Source of the DNA: Hyphomicrobium zavarzinii ATCC 27496
GTDB taxonomy: Bacteria > Pseudomonadota > Alphaproteobacteria > Rhizobiales > Hyphomicrobiaceae
Assembly: GCF_000383415.1 (NCBI RefSeq)
Contig: NZ_KB911263.1
Span: forward strand, 62,001-126,000
Direction: 5' to 3'
Length of the DNA stretch: 64,000 nucleotides
In this document: piece after piece, positions 8,412 to 17,181 of the stretch
How positions within the stretch are numbered: position 1 is the first letter of the stretch
Layout: each line of letters starts with the position of its first letter
Translations under genes and position numbers: made by a program
Notes under the pieces: generated by a model
The model's database searches: none
What the model saw: only the letters and a program-made list of their open reading frames with translations
What the model was told of the DNA's origin: nothing

Positions 8412-10112
8412 GTGGCAGTGGTCTGGCGGCTTGGCTTGATGCTTTTCGGCTTCGCGGCGGCAACGCTCGCGGCTGCGGTCTTTCATGCCCCCGGCGCCCG
8501 CGCGCAATCGGCTGAGACGGGCGCACAACGCCCCACCCTTTCCACCTCCTCACGTGACGGCGCGGCGCAAGGCGCAACGCGCACGCAGAAGCCCGCCGCG
8601 AGCGACCCCGCGACGGCTTACGAAACGCCGCCCAAGCGCTTGCGCGGTGCGGTGCCCGATAGCTTCGCGGACGGCGAAGCCTCCGAGCAGAGCGACGAGG
8701 CACGCGAGGTGGATTCGTCTAACGACCAGGACGGAGGCGAGCAGGCGCCCTCGGATGGCGTTGCCAACGGGGACGGCGTGATACCTGCCGACGGCGCCGC
8801 GACCGCCGATGGCATTGTCGATCTCAGCGAGCCGCAGCCCTTCGAGGATGGCTCAGATCCCACCCGCGACACGCGCCCTCCGGAGGACATTGAGGTCTTC
8901 GAGAACCCGCCTGCCGGCCACGATCCGCTCTTGTTCCAGATCGAGGACACCGATCCCATCGAGACGGACCGCCGTCCCGCGCGGCTCGCACGCTTCGAGC
9001 CTTACGATCCGATCGGCATCCGCGTCGGGAGCTTCGTGTTCTTTCCCGAAACCGAGATCGCAGGGCTCTCGACCAACAACGTGCTGAGCTCGCCTGACGC
9101 GCGATCCGACATCGCAGCCGTGATCCAGAGCACCTCGCGCCTCGTCTCGAACTGGTCGACACACGCCCTCGAGCTGAAGGGCACGAGCCTCGCGAGCTTC
9201 CACGACGATTTCCCGAGCGAGGACGATCGCGCCTGGGGCGTCGAAGCGCGCGGACGCCTCGACATCACGCGCCGAACCAACATCCAGGCTTTGGCCGCTC
9301 ACAACCGGAGCCAGGAGTCTCGCTCGGCGATCGACGCCAACCAGATCGGCAACCGCGCCAACGTGACGACGGATCAGGCCCAGCTCTCGCTGAACCACCG
9401 CTTCAACCGCCTGTCGGTCCAGCTCAGGGGATCGGTCGCAGACACGACCTACTCCGAGACCGACGGCCAGAGCAACGCGGACCGCGATACCCTCGAAACT
9501 CAGCAGGCCGTGCGCGGAAGCTGGCAGTTCAAGCCCACATTCTCCGTGTTTGCGGAGCAGGAGCTGAACCAGCGCGACAAGAAAGCCGCGCCGAGCGACG
9601 GCATCCCGCGCGACTCGGACGGAACGCGTACCCGCGTCGGTCTCGACTTCGGCTCGACCGGCGCGATCCTGCGCGGCGAGGTGAGCGTCGGCTATGGACG
9701 GCAGACGCCGAACGACCACCGCCTTGACGCGGTGGATGCTTTCCTGTTCGACGCCAATCTCGCGTGGCGTCCCACGGAGATCACCTCGTTCCTGCTCACC
9801 GCCCGCAGCGATATCTACGACACGACCACGCCGGACTCGGGCGGCGTCGTCTCACAAACCGTGGGCCTCGAAGCGCGCCATGCCATGCGCCGTTATCTCA
9901 TCGCGTCCGCTGGCCTCAGCTACACGCACTACGACTACGACGCTTCCCCCATCAAAGAGAGCGCGCTCACCTCGTTCCTGGGCGCCGAATACTATGCGAG
10001 CCCCGAATTGGTGCTATTCGCGCGCTATCAGCACCTCAGCTATGCCTCAAATCAGGTGAACAGTGACTATGACACCGACGAGGTTCGCGTCGGCGTCAGG
10101 CTGCGCAAGTAG
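8412..10112 (+). CDS. Outer-membrane beta-barrel protein (putative porin 2 type, BBP2_2)
   Basis: A protein of about 566 residues. From the GTG at 8412, which has GAGG at good spacing, it starts with a signal peptide (VVWRLGLMLFGFAAATLAAA, cleavage likely after ARA). Next is a roughly 170-residue acidic, low-complexity Ala/Asp/Pro-rich segment. The rest alternates short polar and aromatic strands, as in barrels, such as YDTTTPDSGGVVSQTVGLEA and ARYQHLSYASNQVNSDYDTD, and ends in VRLRK. This fits BBP2_2 barrels, often found with exopolysaccharide export. An ATG at 8439 is a second possible start. A CtrA box lies upstream, pointing to cell-cycle control. Confidence 0.75.
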   Translation: MAVVWRLGLMLFGFAAATLAAAVFHAPGARAQSAETGAQRPTLSTSSRDGAAQGATRTQKPAASDPATAYETPPKRLRGAVPDSFADGEASEQSDEAREVDSSNDQDGGEQAPSDGVANGDGVIPADGAATADGIVDLSEPQPFEDGSDPTRDTRPPEDIEVFENPPAGHDPLLFQIEDTDPIETDRRPARLARFEPYDPIGIRVGSFVFFPETEIAGLSTNNVLSSPDARSDIAAVIQSTSRLVSNWSTHALELKGTSLASFHDDFPSEDDRAWGVEARGRLDITRRTNIQALAAHNRSQESRSAIDANQIGNRANVTTDQAQLSLNHRFNRLSVQLRGSVADTTYSETDGQSNADRDTLETQQAVRGSWQFKPTFSVFAEQELNQRDKKAAPSDGIPRDSDGTRTRVGLDFGSTGAILRGEVSVGYGRQTPNDHRLDAVDAFLFDANLAWRPTEITSFLLTARSDIYDTTTPDSGGVVSQTVGLEARHAMRRYLIASAGLSYTHYDYDASPIKESALTSFLGAEYYASPELVLFARYQHLSYASNQVNSDYDTDEVRVGVRLRK

Positions 10113-10253
10113 GCCGTCTTATGCTCACCGGGAGCGTTGCGTCCCGGCCTTCGCGGATTATCTTGGTCACAGGATTGATTCGCTTCGAGTTTCGACCGCA
10201 TGTCGCAGCAGCCCGATCGGCACGATCGCAGATTTGACAGCAGGGAGCCCGCC

Positions 10254-10535
10254 ATGTCTGACCGTACTCAGTTCGCCGTCGGCCGCCATAAGGTGGCGAT
10301 GCCCCGCGTTATGAAGAGATCGCTTCAGGTGGCCTCGGCTGCGCTTCTCACCGCAGGCGTGGTTCTGTTCGTGATGATGATCAACGGCTTCCTGGTTGGC
10401 CGCGGCGGCACGCTGGCCGGCGTCGACGTCTGGCTCGCCTTCATCAAGCGCAGCGACATCATCGGCACCATCATCCTCACCGCGCTGGTGACCACCTTCT
10501 TCCTCTACTGGCAGCGCGACAAGGAGCGCCGGTAG
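10254..10535 (+). CDS. Small membrane protein, two helices, unknown function
   Basis: A 93-residue protein with two membrane segments: SAALLTAGVVLFVMMINGFL (about residues 29-48) and IIGTIILTALVTTFFLYW (about 70-87), ending in a basic tail (QRDKERR). The GGGAG seven bases before the ATG at 10254 supports this start over the ATG at 10200. I do not recognise the family. It stands alone between the barrel gene and the convergent aas gene. Confidence 0.6.
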   Translation: MSDRTQFAVGRHKVAMPRVMKRSLQVASAALLTAGVVLFVMMINGFLVGRGGTLAGVDVWLAFIKRSDIIGTIILTALVTTFFLYWQRDKERR

Positions 10536-10562
10536 TCGAACACGATTTTCCATGCATCTGGA

Positions 10563-10580
10563 CCCCGACCACTGTCGGGG
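10563..10580. terminator. Hairpin between convergent genes
   Basis: CCCCGAC / GTCGGGG with a 4-base loop, between the small membrane protein gene and the end of aas. A GGACCCCGAC...GTCGGGGTGACG arrangement like this is a familiar intergenic repeat in Rhizobiales. No T-run follows. Confidence 0.4.
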
Positions 10581-10670
10581 TGACGTCATACTTGGGCGAA
10601 CACACCGTCTCCCGAGACGTCACACCGCCAAAGGTCGGTGTCCGGATACGTAACGGCTAGAAAAAGCCGG

Positions 10671-13600
10671 CTACACTGCAGGCATCGGACCGCCCGGCCC
10701 GAGCTGTGGTTCCGGCACCAGCGCTTCCGCCCTGCGCGGCGCGCTCGCCATCTTCTCCTTGGCGAGCTGAAGCGCGGCCACGTAGTCCGGCTTGCCGCTG
10801 CCGAGAAGCGGAATGCCCGGCACCACCAGAATGTCCGCAGGCACCATCAGCTCGTTGGCGCCTTTCTGGCGCGCGTAGCGGCCGAAAGCATCGCGCGTGG
10901 CTGAAGCGTCGGTGGTCATCAACACCAGGCGCTCGCCTTTGCGCGCATCCGGCAGCGCAACCACCACACTCGTTACGGCGGGCCAAAGCTCGGTCGCCAA
11001 GGCTTCCACCGCCGACAGCGAGACCATCTCGCCCGCGATCTTGGCGAAACGCTTCGCGCGGCCCTTGATCGAGATGAAGCCGTGCTCATCGATGGCGACG
11101 ATATCGCCCGTGTCGTGCCAGCCGTCCGCCGGCGGCTCCAGCACGCCCGGGTTCTCGGCCCGCATGTAGCCGAGCATGACGTTGGGGCCGCGCACGTAGA
11201 GGCGCCCCGCGCCTTCGATGCCGGGAACCGCCTCCAGGCGGGCTTCCATCAGCGGCGAAAGGCGGCCGACGGTGCCGGACTTGTTCGCAAGCGGCGTGTT
11301 GATCGCGAGCACCGGCGCCGTCTCCGTCACGCCATAGCCCTCGAGAATGCGAACGCCGAACTTCTCCATGTAGATCTGCCGCGTGCGCTCCTTCACGGCT
11401 TCCGCACCAGCGAGGATCAACCGCACGCGTGCGAAATCGTACGGATGCGCCGAGCGCGCGTACCCGTTGAGGAACGTGTCCGTGCCGAACAGGATGGTGG
11501 CGTTGGAACCGTACACCAGCTCCGGCACGATGCGATAGTGCAGCGGCGTCGGATAGAGATAGACCGGCACACCGCCCACCAGCGGCATCACGAGCCCGGC
11601 CGTGAGGCCGAACGAATGGAACACTGGCAGCACGTTGAACACCTTGTCCTGCCCGTTCACGGCAACACGCGTGAGGCTTTGCATGGCGTTCGCCAGCATG
11701 TTCCGGTGCGAGAGAACCACGCCCTTCGGCAGTCCTTCCGAGCCGGACGTGAACAGGATCGCGGCCGGATCGTTGGCCTTGCGCACGACCTGCGGACGCG
11801 AGCCTAGGAGAAGACCGCGCATCTTGTCTGAGAACGAGATGCTGGCCTTCACGTCCTCCAGGTAGACGATCTTCCGCCGCTCCGAGAGCTTCGCCACCAC
11901 CGCTTCGAGATGCGCCTTCTCGACGAACGTGCGCGACGTGAGCACGACGTCGACCTTGGCGGCCGTGCAGGCCGCCTCGATGTTGTTCGGGCCCGCCGTG
12001 AAGTTCAGCATGGCGGGAACGCGGCCGATGGTCTGAAGCGCGAAGAACGTGACGGCGACGCCTGCCGAGTTCGGCAGCATCACGCCAACCGCCGCACCTT
12101 CCGGCGCGAGCGGCGCGAGCTTGGCGCCGAGCACCTGCGCGCCGAGGATAAGCTTGCCATAGCTGAGCTGCGTCCCGAGCGGATCCTCGATCGCGGGCTT
12201 GCCCGTGTCGCGCGTCGCCTTCGCTTCGACGAGCGCGGAGAACAGCGTCTGATCGAGATTGGCGGTCCGCACGGCCGTATCCACCATCAGATCCTGCAGC
12301 GCCATGCCGGCGGCCTGCCGCCGCGCCTTGCCCTTGAGGCCTTCGGGCACCGCGAGCTTCACGGGCGGAAGGATGGTGACCGTCGTCTTCGGGAACAGCG
12401 ACTTGCGCGCCTGGAAGCGGTTGAGATAGCCGAAATAGGAGCGCTCCGGCCCGTCGATGCGCACCGGCACGATCACGGCGTCCGCTTTATCGGCGATCAT
12501 CGCCGTGCCGTCATAGACCTTCATCAGGCCGCCAGTCACGGTCAGGCGCCCTTCGGGAAAAATGACGAGCGTCTCGCCCGCCTTCACCGCCTGGATGAGA
12601 TGGCGCGTGCCGAGCGGCTTGGTGGGATCGATGGCGTGCGCCTTGACGAGCTTGAGGAACGGCTTGATCCAGCTCTTCTGCGCCATGCCCGTATCGATGG
12701 CGAAAGCCGCGTGCGAAGGCAGGATCGAGTGCATGATCGGCGCGTCGAGCAGGCTCACGTGGTTCGGCGCGATGATGGTGCGCGTGCCCTCTGGCGGAAG
12801 GTTTTCATAGCCCTTCACCTCGAGCCCCATGAACGTCTTGAACAGGAACGCGCCGACGTCCTGCACGCCCTGCTTGCCCCAAGCACGCAGGATGAGCGCC
12901 ATGGCCACGAGATTGCCTGCGCCGAGCAGCACGAGCAGCAGACCGAGGCTCGCCCCCTGCCACTGCAACAGCGCGACACCGAGGCTGCCGGCGGTCATGA
13001 ACAGCGCCGACATCACGTTGCACGCGCCGATGGTGCGCGCGCGCTCCGCGACGGGCGCCCAGAGCTGCACGGCGGCGAACGAGGGAACGATGAAGAGGCC
13101 GCCCGCGACCGCGAGACCAGCGAGATCGACGAGAACGCGCCAGCCGGACACGCTCTTGAGCAACGCGCCGACCGTCAGCACTTCCGGCGATTTCACGAGC
13201 CCCGAGACCGTCAGCGCGAGATCGAGCGAGAACGCGCCCATCAACAAGGCGCCGATCGGCACCAGCGCGAGATTGGGGCGTGTCTTGCTGGCCCGCGCCG
13301 CAAGACCCGAGCCGACCGCGATGCCGATTGTGAAGATCACGAGCGCCAGGATAGTGACGCTTTCCCCGCCACCAAGCGCGTCCTTGATCAGCACCGGCAG
13401 CAGCGACAGCACCACCGTGCCCACGAGCCAGAACCAGGCAGTGATCAAGCCGCCGACCCACAGACGACGGTCCCCGCGCAGATGGCGGATGAGCGTCATG
13501 GTCGAGGTCCAGGGATTGAAATCGATGGCGAGCCCCGGTGCGGCGGCTCCTGTCTTCGGAATGAGCGAAGCGGAGAACCAGCACAGCGCGGCGAGACCGA

Positions 13601-14129
13601 CGACCAGCCCCGCGAGCACCCACACGCCGTTGGCATCGGATGCCGCGAGGCCGCCGCCGATGGTGCCGATTAGGATGGCGGCGAAGGTGGCGCTTTCCAC
13701 GAACGCGTTGCCGGCGGGCAATTCGCGGGGCTCGAGCAGAGCCGGAAGAATGCCGTACTTGATGGGACCGAACAGCGCAGCGATCACGCCATAAAGACCA
13801 AGTGCGACGAACAGCACAGGAACCGAGTGCGTGACAAAGCCGACGGCCGCGATGATCGCGACCGGAATTTCCGCGCGCTTGAGCTTCTCGGCGACGACAG
13901 CCTTGTCATAGCGGTCCGCGAGCTCGCCGCCGATCCCTGACAGAATGAAAAAAGGCGCGACCAGCACCGCACCCGCAAGCGCCACCAACGCACCGCCCGA
14001 TTGCGAACCGAGCTTGAACAGGATCAGGATCACCAGCGCATTCTTGACGAAGTTGTCGTTGAGCGCCGACAGGAACTGACACCAGAACAGCGGTGCGAAG
14101 CGGCGGCTTGTAATCAGCGCAGTGAACAT
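10671..14129 (-). CDS. aas: Lysophospholipid transporter / acyltransferase / acyl-ACP ligase fusion
   Basis: A 1152-residue three-part protein. Residues 1 to about 400 are an MFS transporter like LplT (LNDNFVKNALVILILF at the start). About 440-620 is a PlsC acyltransferase with the HX4D motif in NHVSLLDAP (near 458) and FPEGRLTVTGG (near 523). About 650-1140 is an AMP-binding acyl ligase with FTSGSEGLPKG (near 795), GYGVTETAPV and WHDTGDI. Together they would bring lysophospholipids in across the inner membrane and re-acylate them using fatty acids loaded on acyl carrier protein. In E. coli LplT and Aas are separate; this fused form is known in many alphaproteobacteria. Confidence 0.9.
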   Translation of the reverse strand: MFTALITSRRFAPLFWCQFLSALNDNFVKNALVILILFKLGSQSGGALVALAGAVLVAPFFILSGIGGELADRYDKAVVAEKLKRAEIPVAIIAAVGFVTHSVPVLFVALGLYGVIAALFGPIKYGILPALLEPRELPAGNAFVESATFAAILIGTIGGGLAASDANGVWVLAGLVVGLAALCWFSASLIPKTGAAAPGLAIDFNPWTSTMTLIRHLRGDRRLWVGGLITAWFWLVGTVVLSLLPVLIKDALGGGESVTILALVIFTIGIAVGSGLAARASKTRPNLALVPIGALLMGAFSLDLALTVSGLVKSPEVLTVGALLKSVSGWRVLVDLAGLAVAGGLFIVPSFAAVQLWAPVAERARTIGACNVMSALFMTAGSLGVALLQWQGASLGLLLVLLGAGNLVAMALILRAWGKQGVQDVGAFLFKTFMGLEVKGYENLPPEGTRTIIAPNHVSLLDAPIMHSILPSHAAFAIDTGMAQKSWIKPFLKLVKAHAIDPTKPLGTRHLIQAVKAGETLVIFPEGRLTVTGGLMKVYDGTAMIADKADAVIVPVRIDGPERSYFGYLNRFQARKSLFPKTTVTILPPVKLAVPEGLKGKARRQAAGMALQDLMVDTAVRTANLDQTLFSALVEAKATRDTGKPAIEDPLGTQLSYGKLILGAQVLGAKLAPLAPEGAAVGVMLPNSAGVAVTFFALQTIGRVPAMLNFTAGPNNIEAACTAAKVDVVLTSRTFVEKAHLEAVVAKLSERRKIVYLEDVKASISFSDKMRGLLLGSRPQVVRKANDPAAILFTSGSEGLPKGVVLSHRNMLANAMQSLTRVAVNGQDKVFNVLPVFHSFGLTAGLVMPLVGGVPVYLYPTPLHYRIVPELVYGSNATILFGTDTFLNGYARSAHPYDFARVRLILAGAEAVKERTRQIYMEKFGVRILEGYGVTETAPVLAINTPLANKSGTVGRLSPLMEARLEAVPGIEGAGRLYVRGPNVMLGYMRAENPGVLEPPADGWHDTGDIVAIDEHGFISIKGRAKRFAKIAGEMVSLSAVEALATELWPAVTSVVVALPDARKGERLVLMTTDASATRDAFGRYARQKGANELMVPADILVVPGIPLLGSGKPDYVAALQLAKEKMASAPRRAEALVPEPQLGPGGPMPAV

Positions 14130-14507
14130 GGGGAGAGATCCTGTAAACGGCCGTAAAGGCCGTTCGAGAAACGAATGAGGCCGAACCTAGAGCACGTCCG
14201 GCTCGATCAGTCACGGGTAGGCCGTCGAGCCGGGGGACGTGAAAACGAATGAGCACCAAGGCCGTGACGCCGCGATCCGAACATCCACTAGGGGCCTGAT
14301 CATGGTCAAACCACGGCCCTTTATGGAGAGCCGAAAAAACGGTTTAAGACCAGTTGCATGGCCTCTGGAGTGCCGACGTCACCTAACTAAGCTTGAGAAA
14401 CCCCGCAACCCTGTCAAATCACTGATAAAGTCACGTTAATTGACAGGCTCGCGCCGGGGGCCGATGCTAGCGGCCCAGATGTTATTTACGAACCTGAAAG
14501 ACAAGAT
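14130..14507. promoter_or_regulatory. Divergent control region between aas and thiS
   Basis: 378 bases without a gene, relatively AT-rich near thiS. Seen here: a hairpin just upstream of aas (AACGGCC / GGCCGTT, 14146-14164), a 9-bp stem with an 18-base loop (CCGGCTCGA / TCGAGCCGG, 14198-14233), and the inverted repeat CTGTCAA...TTGACAG (14411-14446). TTGACA at 14440 followed 17 bases later by GATGCT could be the thiS promoter. I looked for a TPP riboswitch and did not see its conserved elements. Confidence 0.45.
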
Positions 14508-14759
14508 TTGAACGCCCATAAACCAGACGATCGAGGAGCTATCGCGGCCGCGGACCGGCTGCGCGAGGTCACGCTCAACGGCCGCCCGCTCTCCACCGCC
14601 GCCGAGACGCTGGCCGACCTCGTGGCGGAGCAGGGCTTCGGCGACGTCAAGGTCGCCACCGCCGTAAACGGAGATTTCGTCGCCGCGCGGCTGCGCGAGA
14701 GCGCCCCCGTTCGCAACGGCGATCGCATCGAGATCCTCTCGGTCCGTCAAGGCGGCTGA
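14508..14759 (+). CDS. thiS: Sulfur carrier protein ThiS
   Basis: An 83-residue ubiquitin-like sulfur carrier for thiazole synthesis. The core begins with REVTLNGRPLSTAAETLADL (about residues 19-38) and the protein ends in the required Gly-Gly (ILSVRQGG), whose C-terminus is made into a thiocarboxylate. No ATG is in frame near the start; the TTG at 14508 is the only usual start I see, and it adds about 18 extra N-terminal residues. The gene is three bases from thiG, as expected for partners. No thiO gene is next to it. Confidence 0.85.
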   Translation: MNAHKPDDRGAIAAADRLREVTLNGRPLSTAAETLADLVAEQGFGDVKVATAVNGDFVAARLRESAPVRNGDRIEILSVRQGG

Positions 14760-14762
14760 GCC

Positions 14763-15620
14763 ATGAACCAGACAGAACCTCTGCGCCGCGCCATGGCGGG
14801 CGCCACCTCAACGCCCCTTTCCTTCTATGGCGTGCAGGTGTCCTCTCGCCTTCTGCTCGGCACCGCGCTCTATCCCTCGCCGCAGGTCATGAGCGAGGCG
14901 GTTCGCGCCGCCCGCGCCGGCATCGTCACGGTGTCGCTGCGCCGCGAGCAGGCACGCGGGCGCAGCGGCGAGCGCTTCCTGGATCTCATCCGCGCGCTCC
15001 CCGTGCATCTGCTTCCGAACACGGCGGGCTGCCGTACGCCGAAGGAGGCCATCACCACCGCCGAGATGGCGCGCGAGCTTCTGGAGACCGATTGGGTCAA
15101 GCTCGAGGTGATCGCGAACGACGACACGCTCCAGCCCGATCTGTTCGGCCTCGTCGAAGCCGCCACCGAGCTCGTGAAGCGCGGCTTCAAGGTGTTCCCC
15201 TACACCACGGAGGACCTCTCCGCCGCAGAGCGCCTCGTGGCCGCCGGATGCCGCGTACTGATGCCCTGGGGCTCGCCCATCGGCACCGGCCGCGGGCTGT
15301 CCAACCCCTTGGCGCTCAAGACCATGCGCGCCTACTTCCCAGACCTGCCCCTCGTCATCGACGCGGGCATCGGCGCGCCCTCCCATGCCGCCGCTGCCAT
15401 GGAAATGGGCTACGACGCCGTGCTCTTGAACACGGCCGTCGCCAAGGCGCAGGACCCGGTCACCATGGCCGCCGCCTTCGCGAATGCCATAGACGCCGGC
15501 CGCGCGGCGTTCGAATCCGGCCTGATCGAGCCCAGCGACCGCGCGCAGCCCTCGACCCCGGTCGCCGGCACGCCGTTTTTCGATTTCGAGCCGCCACACT
15601 CCGGCGGCACCCGCCGATGA
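14763..15620 (+). CDS. thiG: Thiazole synthase
   Basis: A 285-residue ThiG, which builds the thiazole ring from deoxyxylulose phosphate, dehydroglycine and ThiS thiocarboxylate. The catalytic Lys is in [11 protein letters not shown] (about residues 112-122). Phosphate-binding and barrel motifs follow: [36 protein letters not shown] and [14 protein letters not shown]. Length is slightly above the usual 255-265, with an extra 15-20 residues at each end. It sits in the thiS-thiG-thiE operon. Confidence 0.95.
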   Translation: MNQTEPLRRAMAGATSTPLSFYGVQVSSRLLLGTALYPSPQVMSEAVRAARAGIVTVSLRREQARGRSGERFLDLIRALPVHLLPNTAGCRTPKEAITTAEMARELLETDWVKLEVIANDDTLQPDLFGLVEAATELVKRGFKVFPYTTEDLSAAERLVAAGCRVLMPWGSPIGTGRGLSNPLALKTMRAYFPDLPLVIDAGIGAPSHAAAAMEMGYDAVLLNTAVAKAQDPVTMAAAFANAIDAGRAAFESGLIEPSDRAQPSTPVAGTPFFDFEPPHSGGTRR

Positions 15621-15627
15621 GCCTCCC

Positions 15628-16248
15628 ATGACCGCCCATCCTGCCCCCGATGTCTTCTACCCGATCGTTCCCAGCGCCGCTTGGCTCGAGCGCATCGCAC
15701 CGCTCGGCGTGCGCACCGTGCAGCTCCGCGTGAAGGACCTGGAGCCCGGCGAGGTGCGCGAGGAGATCCGCGCGTCGATCCCTGTCGCGAAGGCCGCGGG
15801 CTGCCGCCTGATCGTGAACGACTACTGGGAGGAGGCCATCGACCTCGGCGCCACCGAGATCCATCTCGGCCAGGAGGACCTGGCCCGCGCCGATCTCAAG
15901 GCCATCCACCGTGCGGGCATCGCGCTCGGGGTCTCGACCCACAGCGAGCACGAGTTGGAGATCGCACTAGAGGCTGATCCGGCTTATGTCGCGCTCGGTC
16001 CCATCTACGAGACCAAGCTCAAGGTCATGAAATGGGCCCCGCAGGGTCTGGAGCGCATCGGCATCTGGCGCAAGCGCATTGGCACGTTGCCGCTCGTGGC
16101 CATCGGCGGCATCACGCCCGAGCGCGCGGGCCCCGTGCGGACAGCCGGCGCCGACAGCATCGCCGTCATCACCGATTTCATGACGGCACCCCATCCCGAA
16201 GCCCGCGTGCGCCTCTGGCTCGACTGGGCGGCCACCGTCCGCACGTGA
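15628..16248 (+). CDS. thiE: Thiamine phosphate synthase
   Basis: A 206-residue TIM-barrel enzyme that joins the pyrimidine and thiazole halves to give thiamine phosphate. Visible motifs are VQLRVKDL (about residues 31-38), LIVNDYWEEAIDLGATEIHL (about 54-73), LGVSTHSEHELEIAL, YVALGPIYETKLK and VAIGGITPERAG. The usual GxHLGQxD motif appears as IHLGQEDL. It is seven bases after thiG, last in the operon. Its stop codon lies in a small hairpin (CGTGAG / CTCACG, 16244-16258) that may help end the transcript. Confidence 0.93.
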   Translation: MTAHPAPDVFYPIVPSAAWLERIAPLGVRTVQLRVKDLEPGEVREEIRASIPVAKAAGCRLIVNDYWEEAIDLGATEIHLGQEDLARADLKAIHRAGIALGVSTHSEHELEIALEADPAYVALGPIYETKLKVMKWAPQGLERIGIWRKRIGTLPLVAIGGITPERAGPVRTAGADSIAVITDFMTAPHPEARVRLWLDWAATVRT

Positions 16249-16270
16249 GCCTCTCACGGGTAAACCAGCG

Positions 16271-16606
16271 TCACTCCGCGCGATCGTCCGTCGCGCCGAT
16301 CCCCGGATCGGCGACGATCGCCGATCGCGTGACGAACACCGTGCTGCTGTCGTGGCGTTGCACCCGGATGAACTCGTTGAAGCCCACGCCTACCTCAGGC
16401 TGGTCCAGCAATCTCTCGCCCGGATAGAGAAGCACGCAGCCGTCAGGCGCGGCCCCGTCGTGCGAAGCCTGCGATGGATCGAGCTTGGCGAGCGTCTCGC
16501 GATCCCGGCATCCGACGACGCCCGAGGATTTGACCATCCAAACCTCGGCATGGGCGGAAACTGCCAGGACCACGACGCCAACGATCAAAGTGACTATGCG
16601 CAGCAT
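16271..16606 (-). CDS. Small secreted protein of unknown function
   Basis: A 111-residue protein with a clean signal peptide (LRIVTLIVGVVVLAVSAHA, cleavage before EVW). The mature part has two Cys residues (VVGCRDRE and PDGCVLLYPG), probably a disulfide. I do not recognise a family. It converges on thiE with 22 bp between the stops. Periplasmic location is an inference from the signal peptide. Confidence 0.65.
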   Translation of the reverse strand: MLRIVTLIVGVVVLAVSAHAEVWMVKSSGVVGCRDRETLAKLDPSQASHDGAAPDGCVLLYPGERLLDQPEVGVGFNEFIRVQRHDSSTVFVTRSAIVADPGIGATDDRAE

Positions 16607-16758
16607 TGTGCCTCATCCCCGCGGGTGCCATGCAGGCATCTCACACTCGAGCGCGAGCATGTGCGCGCAGACGCAGCGTACGCAAGCTTCAAATCGTCCC
16701 TTGCGTGAGGGACATCCTTCCCGGAGACGCGCCTGATATTTTCGCACGCGCCAGGCTG

Positions 16759-17181
16759 CTATCGCAGCGGCTGCCAGCCTGGATGATCGAACTGCTTCGC
16801 GTAGCGCGCCAGCGCCTCGTCGATGGCCACGATCCCGTCGATGGCTTCCGTCGAGGACGGTGAGCGTCCGATGGCCTTGGCGCCGGCGAGAATATCCTGC
16901 GTGAGATTTTCGATCTCGTCGCGCTCGCCGCCGTCCAGCGTCGTCTCGGTCCGGAGACGTTCTACGGCCGCCTTGACGCGGGCGTGATAGGTGCGGGCAT
17001 CGGCGGGCGGCATACGCCGGTGCGTCACCAGCGTGTGCACGTTCAGCGTCAGGTCGCGAATGGCCTTCATTTCGCGGCGAACAGCGTCATCCGTTGCAAG
17101 CTTATCTGCGGCAACGGCGGCGGAGACGGCAAGCGTCCACGCCAAGACCATGCCCGGCAAGAGGCTTGCGAACCGCCCCAT
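16759..17181 (-). CDS. Helical secreted protein coupled to purD
   Basis: A 140-residue protein with a signal peptide ([20 protein letters not shown], cleavage near AVAA). The rest is charged and helical (RREMKAIRDLTLNVHTLVTH, YHARVKAAVERLRTE). The family is not recognised. Its ATG overlaps the purD stop codon in TGATG, so it is probably translated by ribosomes finishing purD. An upstream start would add 24 residues lying inside purD, and was rejected because the signal peptide begins at this ATG. Confidence 0.65.
   Translation of the reverse strand: MGRFASLLPGMVLAWTLAVSAAVAADKLATDDAVRREMKAIRDLTLNVHTLVTHRRMPPADARTYHARVKAAVERLRTETTLDGGERDEIENLTQDILAGAKAIGRSPSSTEAIDGIVAIDEALARYAKQFDHPGWQPLR

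Noticed and set aside
11910-13673. Long plus-strand open frame (587 codons) opposite aas
   Set aside because: Arg/His/Glu-rich composition with no family motif; it mirrors the codon bias of the clear aas gene on the other strand.
14130-14507. TPP riboswitch before thiS
   Set aside because: The CTGAGA and ACCTGAT-type conserved elements are not in the required order; only a stray AACCTGA occurs.
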